From: an uncultured Caulobacter sp.
Lineage (GTDB): Bacteria > Pseudomonadota > Alphaproteobacteria > Caulobacterales > Caulobacteraceae
Length of the DNA: 64,000 nucleotides
Assembly: GCA_913776195.1 (NCBI GenBank)
Contig: CAJYMH010000029.1
Location: 24,320 to 88,319 of the forward strand
Direction: 5' to 3'
The notes under the pieces were generated by a model. That model searched no databases and was not told where the DNA came from. It saw only the letters and a list, made by a program, of their open reading frames with translations. Of this stretch, positions 1-7,132 are shown in pieces. Both the position numbers and the translations under genes were made by a program. Each line of letters opens with the position of its first letter. The first letter of the stretch is position 1.

Positions 1-2
1 TG

Positions 3-557
3 CTGGTGATCGATGTGCAGGCGGGGTTCGACGACGCCGCCTGGGGCGTGCGCAACAACCCTGGGGCGGAGCGCAATATCGCGATGCTGCTGGAGGCCTG
101 GCGCGCGGTCGGAGGGCCGGTCGTCCATGTGCATCACGACTCCGTGGACCCGGAAGGGCGCCTGCGCCCCGGCACGCCTGGCAACGCCGTGAAGCCTGAG
201 GCGCGGCCGCAGCCTGGGGAGCCCCTGTATCGCAAGCGGGTCAACAGCGCCTTCATCGGCACGCGACTGGAGGAGGACCTGCGGCGAAGGGGCGTGAAGG
301 CCGTGGTGCTGGTCGGGCTGACCACCAATCACTGCGTCTCCACGACCGCGCGGATGGCGGCCAATCTGGGGTTCGAGGTGACGGTGGTGTCCGACGCCAC
401 GGCGACCTTCGCCCGGCTGCATGTGGACGGCCGGATGCGCACGGCGGACGACGTCCACGACGCGGCGCTCAGCGACCTGCAGGACGAGTTCGCCCGGATC
501 GCCGACACGGCGGCCGTGATGACCGCGCTCTCGCAGCGGGAGGCGGCCTGTGCATAG
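3..557 (+). CDS. Cysteine hydrolase (isochorismatase-like), 5' end missing
   Basis: The reading frame is already open at the left edge, so the start codon lies upstream of the window. The protein carries the isochorismatase-like hydrolase triad pattern: an early Asp in LVIDVQAGF, a Lys in YRKRVNSAF, and the nucleophilic Cys in TTNHCVSTTARMA, followed by the usual beta strand FEVTVVSDATATF. The family hydrolyses small amides or related bonds (nicotinamidase, isochorismatase, ureidoacrylate hydrolase and many of unknown substrate). The substrate cannot be told from this sequence. The stop codon overlaps the next gene by 8 bases, so the two are probably translated together. Family assignment is firm; specific function is unknown. 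Confidence 0.85.
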   Translation: MVIDVQAGFDDAAWGVRNNPGAERNIAMLLEAWRAVGGPVVHVHHDSVDPEGRLRPGTPGNAVKPEARPQPGEPLYRKRVNSAFIGTRLEEDLRRRGVKAVVLVGLTTNHCVSTTARMAANLGFEVTVVSDATATFARLHVDGRMRTADDVHDAALSDLQDEFARIADTAAVMTALSQREAACA

Positions 558-2466
558 GCGCGCTCTGGGACTGACGGCCTGCGCGGCGGCGCTGCTGCTG
601 GCTGGTTCGGCGGCGGCGCAGGTGCGGCCGGGGGATGACTTCTACGCCTACGCCAACGAGGCGTGGCTGAAGAGCACGCCGCTGCCGGCGGGCCGGGCCA
701 GCCTGGACACCACGGCCATGCTGCGGGACGAGGCGGCGGTGCGGATTCGTGGTCTGGTGGAGACGGCGGGCGGCCGCGTCGGCGACTACCACGCCGCCTG
801 GCTGGATGCGGCGGCGATCGAGGCGCGCGGGCTGGCGCCGATCCGCGCCGAGCTGTCCGCCATCGCGGCGATCCGCGACCGTAAGGCCCTGGCCGCGCAT
901 CTGGGCCGGTCGATGCGGTTGGACGACGGGGGCAACAGCCGGGGCGAAAGCCCGCTGCGCCTGTGGGTCCATCAGGGCTTCCACGACGGCGAGCGGTACA
1001 TGCCGCACCTGATGCAGGGCGGGCTGGGCCTGCCGCGCGGGGACTATGCCGACGCGGCCAAGGTCGCGGCCTATCGCGCCCAGGTGGCGGCGGTGCTGAC
1101 CCTGACCGGGCTGGACGATGCGGAGGCGCGCGCCGCGCGGGTCACGGCGCTGGAGACCGTCCTGGCCGCCGGCCACGCGCCGGACGGCCACAACGACGAT
1201 GTGTTCAGGACCGACAACAGCTGGGGCCGCGCCGACTTCGCGACCAAGGCGCCGGGTCTGGACTGGGGCGCCTATTTCGACGCGGCCGGGCTGAGGGGGC
1301 GGGACGCCTTCGTGGTCTGGCAGCCGACGGCGGCGACCGGGCTGGGCGCGGCGGTCGAGAGCCAACCGCTGGAGGCGTGGCGCGACTACCTGGTCTTCCA
1401 CCGGCTGAAACAGTCGGCTGGCGTGCTGCCCAAGGCGATGCACGACGCCCTGGGACTGGCGGGAGAGGATCGGGGCAAGGCGGCGGTGACCGCCACGACG
1501 GCGGCCCTCGGCGACGACATCGGCCGGCTCTATGTGGCCAAGTATTTCCCGCCGTCGTCCAAGGCCGCGGCCCAGGCCATGGTCGAGAATCTGCGCACGG
1601 CGTTCAAGGCGCGGCTGGAGCGGGCGGACTGGATGGAGCCGGGGACTCGCGCGGCGGCGCTGGCCAAGCTGGCGGCGCTGGACATCGGGGTCGGCTATCC
1701 CGACCGCTGGATCGACTATTCGGGGCTGGAGGTCCGGCGGGACGACGCCTTCGGCAACCTGCGCCGGGCGGAGGCCCACGCCTATCGCCGGGAGGTCGCC
1801 AAGCTTTCCCAGCCGGTCGATCCGGGGCAGTGGGACGGCCTGCCGCCGCAATGGCCGGGGGCGATCATCCGCTTCAGCCCCAACGCCATCCAGTTCTCGG
1901 CTGGCATCCTGCAGCCGCCATACTTCGATCCGGGCGGCGACGCGGCGACCAACTACGGCTCGGCCGGGGCCGGCATGGCGCACGAGATCAGCCACAGCTT
2001 CGACGAGTTGGGGAACCTCTACGACGCCAAGGGACGGCTGGGGAAATGGTGGACGGAACAGGACGCCGCTCGCTTCCATGCCGCCGCCGCGCCCCTGGCC
2101 GCGCAGTACGCCGGATACTGCCCCAAGCCGGGCCTGTGTGTGAAACCGGCCCAGGTGCTGGGCGAGGGAATCGGGGACCTGGCCGGGCTGCGGGTCGCCT
2201 ATGACGCCTATGTCCTGTCGCTAGGCGGCAAGCCGGACGTGGTCAAGGACGGCCTGACCGGCGACCAGCGCTTCTTCCGGTCCTTCGCCCGGCGCTGGCG
2301 GCGGGTGCAGACCGACGCGGCCCTGCAACGCCAGATCGCCGGCGACATCCACGCCCCCGGCCAGTATCGCGCCGCCATGGTGCGGAACCACGAGGCCTGG
2401 GTGCGGGCCTTCGACGTGCAGCCGAGCGACCGGCTGAGCGTGGAGGAGAAGGTGGGGTTGTGGTGA
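550..2466 (+). CDS. Exported M13 family (neprilysin/PepO-like) zinc metallopeptidase
   Basis: A 638-residue protein starting at a GTG that overlaps the upstream gene. An N-terminal signal peptide (about residues 1-24, ending GSAAA) points to export to the periplasm. The zinc motif HEISH is at about residues 478-482. The third ligand motif ExxxD is at about 539-543 (EGIGD). Both are in the order and spacing expected of M13 peptidases, and the large N-terminal domain typical of the family is present. These enzymes cleave peptides of limited size at hydrophobic residues. The C-terminus ends EEKVGLW, near the family's usual Cys/Trp end. It is one of many peptidases in this window. Substrate unknown. 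Confidence 0.93.
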   Translation: MHRRALGLTACAAALLLAGSAAAQVRPGDDFYAYANEAWLKSTPLPAGRASLDTTAMLRDEAAVRIRGLVETAGGRVGDYHAAWLDAAAIEARGLAPIRAELSAIAAIRDRKALAAHLGRSMRLDDGGNSRGESPLRLWVHQGFHDGERYMPHLMQGGLGLPRGDYADAAKVAAYRAQVAAVLTLTGLDDAEARAARVTALETVLAAGHAPDGHNDDVFRTDNSWGRADFATKAPGLDWGAYFDAAGLRGRDAFVVWQPTAATGLGAAVESQPLEAWRDYLVFHRLKQSAGVLPKAMHDALGLAGEDRGKAAVTATTAALGDDIGRLYVAKYFPPSSKAAAQAMVENLRTAFKARLERADWMEPGTRAAALAKLAALDIGVGYPDRWIDYSGLEVRRDDAFGNLRRAEAHAYRREVAKLSQPVDPGQWDGLPPQWPGAIIRFSPNAIQFSAGILQPPYFDPGGDAATNYGSAGAGMAHEISHSFDELGNLYDAKGRLGKWWTEQDAARFHAAAAPLAAQYAGYCPKPGLCVKPAQVLGEGIGDLAGLRVAYDAYVLSLGGKPDVVKDGLTGDQRFFRSFARRWRRVQTDAALQRQIAGDIHAPGQYRAAMVRNHEAWVRAFDVQPSDRLSVEEKVGLW

Positions 2467-2478
2467 GCTTTCTTTAGC

Positions 2479-2611
2479 TCGTCATCCTCGCCCTCGTGGC
2501 GAGGACCCAGAAACGGCTGAGGTCCGAAGTGGAGCTGTGCGGTGGTCGCCTCACCGGCGGGGCTGCCGACGCGGGGTCTCTTGGTCCTAGGCACAAGGCC
2601 TAGGATGACGA
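2479..2611. repeat. 133-bp palindromic intergenic element (REP/MITE-like)
   Basis: The ends are perfect 10-base inverted repeats: TCGTCATCCT at 2479-2488 and AGGATGACGA at 2602-2611. Each end holds its own hairpin: CCTCGCC/GGCGAGG (2486-2492 with 2498-2504) and TCCTAGGC/GCCTAGGA (2585-2592 with 2598-2605). It fills the gap between two convergent genes. No coding capacity. It looks like a small non-autonomous repeat and may also act as a bidirectional terminator. Confidence 0.6.
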
Positions 2612-2630
2612 AGTTGTGGGCGCTTTCCCC

Positions 2631-3458
2631 CTAAAACCCCACCCCCAGCCGCAGCACCAGCTGGAACACCGCCAGCAGCACGGCCAGCGCCACCAGCGGA
2701 ACCAGCAGGGCGGGGGGCTCCGCCGCGGCCGTCCCGCGCCGCCGGTCCAGGGCCGCGCCGAGCGCCAGCCAGCCGGCGGCCATCAGGTGGACGACCAGGG
2801 GGATCAGCACCACCTCGATCGGGTGACGGGGGACGCGGAAGGGGACGATCAGCACGACCGCCGCCAGTAGGGTCGCAAGGACGCTCCAGCCGAACGGCCG
2901 GCCCCGCGCCTCCAGCGGCGACAGCCGGGCCAGCACGGCGCCTGCTCCGGCCATGCCCAGGGCGGCGAGGACCATCAATCCCGCCTTGGCCGCCGCCCCG
3001 ACGCCCAGATAGGCCAGGGCGCGGCCCACGTCGTTGCCGGAAATGATCGTCCCGATGGCCAGCTGGCTGAACGCCTGGAACAGGCCCTGCGCCGCCATCC
3101 AGAAGAAGAACGCCCGCCAGGTCGCGGACGCCCGGGGCAGCATGGCCAGCAGAGCCAGGAACACCACCCCGCTTCCCAGCGTGCCCAGCGCTCCGGTCCC
3201 CTGCAGCAGCTCGGCCACGGGGGCGTCGCCGCGCCAGTCGTGGTCGTTGTGGAACAGGATCGGATCGAGCCCCGCCCACGCCTTGGGCAGGACCAGCCAC
3301 AGCTCCTGCCAGAAGAAGGTCAGGCTGAACGCCAGGGCGCACAGGACGATGGAGCCGGGCGCGGGCAGGGAGGGCGTGGCGGTGGGCCTGGCGAGGATCA
3401 GCCCGGCGATCAGCGGCGCGATCCCGAGAGCGAGGACGAGGTAGAGGGCGGCGGTCAT
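2631..3458 (-). CDS. Multi-pass membrane protein of unknown function
   Basis: A 275-residue, very hydrophobic protein with about seven or eight likely membrane segments (for example residues 1-22, 35-58, 93-108, 145-168, 190-206, 215-233, 250-272). A more polar loop follows residue 60 and contains FHNDHDWRGD, with His and Asp residues that could bind metal. I do not recognise the family. It is convergent with the M13 peptidase gene and divergent from the alternative oxidase gene. No clear ribosome binding site precedes the ATG. The frame and codon use are like those of its neighbours, so it is probably real. Confidence 0.75.
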   Translation of the reverse strand: MTAALYLVLALGIAPLIAGLILARPTATPSLPAPGSIVLCALAFSLTFFWQELWLVLPKAWAGLDPILFHNDHDWRGDAPVAELLQGTGALGTLGSGVVFLALLAMLPRASATWRAFFFWMAAQGLFQAFSQLAIGTIISGNDVGRALAYLGVGAAAKAGLMVLAALGMAGAGAVLARLSPLEARGRPFGWSVLATLLAAVVLIVPFRVPRHPIEVVLIPLVVHLMAAGWLALGAALDRRRGTAAAEPPALLVPLVALAVLLAVFQLVLRLGVGF

Positions 3459-3716
3459 GGGGATGGGATTAGCGTGGTTTCCCGAACTTCGTCATCCCCA
3501 ACTACCTCCGCTCATCCCCGTGCAGACGGGCATCCAAGCTGAACCTCCGCTTGGGCTCCCGCTTTCGCGGGAGTGAGCGGAGCGCACTGCGAACTGGAGT
3601 AGGCCCCCTCCGGGATTCTACGTAGGCACATCCCCCAAATTTCGGCCGACGGGCCTCGAGCGTATCACCTTGTCATACCGGCGAACGCACTCGCCACCAG
3701 CACAAAGAGTCAGCCC
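3459..3716. other. Divergent intergenic region upstream of alternative oxidase
   Basis: 258 bases between two divergent starts. It contains low-complexity palindromic sequence (a CTCCCGC/GCGGGAG hairpin near 3557-3573) and, nearer the oxidase gene, the palindrome CTACGTAG at 3618-3625 (listed separately). No gene seen. Confidence 0.5.
3618..3625. promoter_or_regulatory. Candidate regulator site CTACGTAG upstream of alternative oxidase
   Basis: A perfect 8-base palindrome 92 bases before the oxidase ATG. It is close to the GTAMGTAG consensus described for FixJ-type response regulators (first base differs). Assignment as an operator is inference only; an 8-mer can occur by chance. Confidence 0.3.
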
Positions 3717-4403
3717 ATGACCGCTCCTCTCGTCGATATTATCCATCACAACCCCAAGGGCGTTTCGGATCGGATCGCCTATGGGTTCGTCAAGACGCTG
3801 CGGTTATGCGCCGACACCTTCTTCGCCAAGCGGTACGGCCACCGGGCGGTGGTCCTAGAGACCGTGGCGGCGGTGCCCGGCATGGTCGGCGCCACGCTGA
3901 ACCACCTGAAGTGCCTGCGCCGCATGGAGGACGACCGCGGCTGGATCAAGACGCTGATGGACGAGGCCGAGAACGAGCGCATGCACCTGATGACCTTCAT
4001 CGAGGTGGCCAAGCCGACGGCCTTCGAACGCTTCGTGGTCGTGGCCGTGCAGTGGGTCTTCTACCTGTTCTTCTTCGGGCTCTACCTCGTCTCAGCCAAG
4101 ACCGCCCACCGGGTGGTCGGCTATTTCGAGGAGGAGGCGGTGATCAGCTACAGCCACTACCTAGCCGAGATCGACGAGGGCCGCAGCCCGAACGTGGCCG
4201 CGCCGGCGCTGGCCAAGCGATACTGGAGCCTGCCGGACGACGCGACCCTGCGCGAGGTGGTCGAGGTGGTCCGCGCCGACGAGGCCCATCACCGGGACGT
4301 CAACCACGGCTTCGCTAACGAGATCGCCGGCCTGGCGGCCGTCCCCATCGCCGCTTGCCCCCCGCACTGGGCCCTGGAGCCGATCTGGAAGAAGGCCGCC
4401 TGA
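3717..4403 (+). CDS. aox: Alternative (ubiquinol) oxidase, di-iron
   Basis: A 228-residue protein with the diagnostic motifs of alternative oxidase: [22 protein letters not shown] and [12 protein letters not shown]. These supply the di-iron ligands, by my count E48, E87, H90, E138, E189 and H192, and the first spacings (39, 3, 51) match the trypanosomal enzyme. A hydrophobic stretch at about 105-128 is the membrane-binding helix region. The enzyme takes electrons from ubiquinol straight to oxygen without pumping protons, bypassing cytochrome oxidases. It helps under nitric oxide, cyanide or over-reduction stress. It stands alone, with no respiratory genes beside it. Bacterial copies are known mainly in alphaproteobacteria and marine bacteria. 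Confidence 0.96.
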   Translation: MTAPLVDIIHHNPKGVSDRIAYGFVKTLRLCADTFFAKRYGHRAVVLETVAAVPGMVGATLNHLKCLRRMEDDRGWIKTLMDEAENERMHLMTFIEVAKPTAFERFVVVAVQWVFYLFFFGLYLVSAKTAHRVVGYFEEEAVISYSHYLAEIDEGRSPNVAAPALAKRYWSLPDDATLREVVEVVRADEAHHRDVNHGFANEIAGLAAVPIAACPPHWALEPIWKKAA

Positions 4404-4471
4404 ACCTTCTTCTCAGGTGACGCGGGAGAGCCTGCGATCGAAAGGTCGCCGGTTCTTTTTCTTGGGGGCGT

Positions 4472-4487
4472 TGCGTCCTTCGAGACG
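4472..4487. repeat. Copy of a 16-base repeat arm (TGCGTCCTTCGAGACG)
   Basis: The same 16 bases form the left arm of the 104-bp palindromic element at 39571-39674. Here the mirror arm is not present, so this looks like a partial or decayed copy of a dispersed repeat. It lies between two convergent genes. Confidence 0.5.
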
Positions 4488-4571
4488 CCGCCTGCGAGGC
4501 CTGCCCGCTGAAGCTCAGCGCCCCCCTCACCCTTACCCTCTCCCCCAGAGGGGCGAAGGGATAGGCCGCTC

Positions 4572-6983
4572 CTAAGCGGCGCTCCGCCCGATATCCAGGC
4601 CCTGCTTCACCGGCAGGACGAAGCTGACCGTGGTGCCTTCGCCGGGTTCGCTGGACAGCTCCAGGGCGCCGTCGTGCATCTCGATCAGGGATTTCGTCAG
4701 GGCCAGGCCCAGGCCCGTGCCTTGCGTGCTCTTGGAGTGCTGGTGGTTCTCCACCTGCTCGAAGGGCTTGGCCAGGCGGGACAGGTCCTCGGGGCTGATG
4801 CCGATGCCGGTGTCGCGGACGCTGATGCGGACGCGCTCGCCCAGGACGTCGCGCCAGGACTCGCCCAGGATGGTGATGGTCCCGCCCTTGGGCGTGAACT
4901 TGATGGCGTTGGACAGGATGTTCAGCAGCACCTGTTTCAGGGCGCGGAAGTCGGCCTCCACGTCGGGCAGCTGCGGCAGCTCGACCTTGATCTTCAGGCC
5001 GGCGGTGTCGGCGCGGTTGCGCACCAGGCGCAGGGCGTCGTCGGTGACCTCGGCCATGCGGACAGCCTCGAACTTGAGGTTCATCTTGCCCGCCTCGATC
5101 TTGGCCATGTCGAGGATGTCGTTGATCAGGGCCAGCAGGTGCTGGCCGCTGTTGTGGATGTCCTGGACGTAGCCCTTGTAGCGGGCGTCGCCGACCGGAC
5201 CGAACATCTCGGCCAGCATCATCTCGGAGAAACCGTTGATGGCGTTGAGCGGGGTGCGCAGCTCGTGGCTCATATTGGCCAGGAACTCGGACTTGGCCCG
5301 GTTGGCGCCCTCGGCCTTGACCTTCTCCATCTCGTACTTGCGGGCGAGCTCGGCCAGCATCTCCTGGCTGCGCTCCAGGCTGACCACGGCGCGCTGCAGC
5401 TCTTCCTCGTTGCGGCGGCGCTGGGCTTCCTGGTTCTTCACCGCCGTGATGTCGGAGGCGGTCATGACCAGGCCGCCCTCCGCCGTGCGGCGTTCGGAGA
5501 TGTGCAGCCAGCGGCCGTCGGTCATCTCCGCCTCGCGCACGCCCTTGGCGCCGTCGGGGGCCGGGTGCTCGCGCAGGATGGCCAGCTGGGCGTAGCGGTT
5601 GACCTGGTCGCGCGCGGCGCCGGGCTTCAGCAGCTTCGGCTCGAGGTTGAAGACCTGGCGGTAGTTCTTGTTGCACATCAGCAGGCGGCCGCCCCGGTCC
5701 CACAGGACGAAGGCTTCGGACACGCTTTCGATGGCGTCGCGCAGGCGGTTCTCGGCGGCCATGGCGCGGGCCTGGGCCATGCGCTCTTCGGTGACGTCGA
5801 GGACCACGCCGATGATGCGCGAATAGCCTTCCTTGCCCGGCTCCCCGGCGCCCTGGCCGCGCGCGTCGATCCAGATGGCGCGGGCGCCGCGCAGGCTGGG
5901 CACCTTGAACGACACGTCGAAGGCCCCGTACACGGCGGCGTTGGACAGGGCGTGGCGAACCTTGTCGCGATGCTCGGGCGCCACGCGGTCCAGCAGCTCC
6001 TGGCCGGAGACCACGCCCGCGCCGCCCCAGCCGAAGATGCCGCCGGTGATGTCGGACAGATAGACCCGGTCCTGGGCCAGGTCCCATTCCCAGATGCCGC
6101 AGCGCGCCGCCTCGACCGCCGTGCGGAAGCGGGTCTCGCTTTCGGCGAACTTGCGCTGGTCGGCGTCCATGCGGCGGGCCTGCAGCATCAGCATGCTGAT
6201 CAGCACGCCGCCGACGCCCAGCGGGGTCAGCAGCGACATCAGCCCGCCCAGGTCGCCGCCGAAGGCGCGGCGCGGCAGGGCGACCACGGCCAACAGGGCG
6301 TCGCCGGCCGCCGAGGCGCTAGCCAGCTCATAGCGGCTCTCGCCCTTGCCGCCGTTGGCGATGACCTTGGCGGCGGCGGTGGGGCCCAGGATGACCAGGG
6401 GGCGGCCGTCGGGCAGGGCGATGGCCGCGGCCGAGCCGTCCTCGTCGCCGACGCGCAGACGGCGCGGGTCGATGGCGGCGATCAGGCGAACCCGGCGGCC
6501 CGCTTCGTCACGCAAGACCATGGAGGCGAAGATGTGATCGGAATCAGCGGGCGCGCCGACCCAGCGGGTCTGACGCGAAACATCGGCGGCCACGGCCACC
6601 ACGCCCCAGTCGACGCCCGCAGCGCTGCCGACCTCGCCGACCAGCTCGCCGTTGGACAGGACGGCCACGGCCTGAACCGCGCCGCCGCCGGCGGCCAGGA
6701 TGACGTCGGCCGCGTCATTGGGCGTGGAGTGCGACTGCTGCATGACCGCCCCGCCGGCGGCCAGGGCCGCGCGCCAGGCGGCGGCATGGCCGTCGATCTC
6801 GGCGGCCAGGGCCTTGGCGTGGGCGGCGGCGGCGCGCTGCTGCTCCGAGCCGCGGGCGGCGTCCTCGAAGGATTTCAGCCCGACGGTGGCGTAGACGGCC
6901 AAAAGGACGAGGGCGGCGATGATCGCCAGGCGGACGAAGATCTGGGACGAGCGCTGCTGGGCCGCGGACGCGCTGGCGGACAT
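4572..6983 (-). CDS. pleC: PleC-like membrane PAS sensor histidine kinase/phosphatase
   Basis: Layout, numbered from the longest possible start (TTG at 7067, 831 residues): membrane segment about 43-63, extracytoplasmic domain to about 275, second membrane segment 275-297, two PAS domains (about 310-430 and 440-545), short coiled coil, dimerisation/phosphorylation helix with SHELRTPLNAINGF (His601), then an ATPase domain with N, G1 (DTGIGIS) and G2 (GTGLGLALTK) boxes. No receiver domain. The His lies 230 residues from the end, very close to Caulobacter PleC (H610 of 842), which controls DivK and polar development. I prefer the ATG at 6983; the TTG has no visible ribosome site. Symbol is by layout and motif similarity; a related PAS kinase is the alternative. 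Confidence 0.75.
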   Translation of the reverse strand: MSASASAAQQRSSQIFVRLAIIAALVLLAVYATVGLKSFEDAARGSEQQRAAAAHAKALAAEIDGHAAAWRAALAAGGAVMQQSHSTPNDAADVILAAGGGAVQAVAVLSNGELVGEVGSAAGVDWGVVAVAADVSRQTRWVGAPADSDHIFASMVLRDEAGRRVRLIAAIDPRRLRVGDEDGSAAAIALPDGRPLVILGPTAAAKVIANGGKGESRYELASASAAGDALLAVVALPRRAFGGDLGGLMSLLTPLGVGGVLISMLMLQARRMDADQRKFAESETRFRTAVEAARCGIWEWDLAQDRVYLSDITGGIFGWGGAGVVSGQELLDRVAPEHRDKVRHALSNAAVYGAFDVSFKVPSLRGARAIWIDARGQGAGEPGKEGYSRIIGVVLDVTEERMAQARAMAAENRLRDAIESVSEAFVLWDRGGRLLMCNKNYRQVFNLEPKLLKPGAARDQVNRYAQLAILREHPAPDGAKGVREAEMTDGRWLHISERRTAEGGLVMTASDITAVKNQEAQRRRNEEELQRAVVSLERSQEMLAELARKYEMEKVKAEGANRAKSEFLANMSHELRTPLNAINGFSEMMLAEMFGPVGDARYKGYVQDIHNSGQHLLALINDILDMAKIEAGKMNLKFEAVRMAEVTDDALRLVRNRADTAGLKIKVELPQLPDVEADFRALKQVLLNILSNAIKFTPKGGTITILGESWRDVLGERVRISVRDTGIGISPEDLSRLAKPFEQVENHQHSKSTQGTGLGLALTKSLIEMHDGALELSSEPGEGTTVSFVLPVKQGLDIGRSAA

Positions 6984-7132
6984 GGCGGCGGCCGGTCCGG
7001 CTGCTCCTTTTCCGCTACGTTTCCAAAGGGCCAAGTCGAGCGCTCCCCTACGACCGACGAATCGCAAATCACCCCGCGGACGCCAGATTACTTGAGCTGG
7101 CGCCGGGGGTCAGCAGGGGAGCCTTGCGAAAT

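Noticed and set aside
469..2079. Long open frames opposite or out of frame with real genes (also near 4674-7136, 42065-44911, 50808-52394, 52097-54259)
   Set aside because: They lie entirely over well-supported genes, have Arg/Gly/Pro- or His/Gln-rich compositions typical of shadow frames in G/C-rich DNA, and show no domain or ribosome site.
4520..4570. Terminator between the alternative oxidase and PleC-like genes
   Set aside because: Only a weak 6-bp CCCTCT/AGAGGG foldback in C-rich sequence without a T tract; not enough to call.
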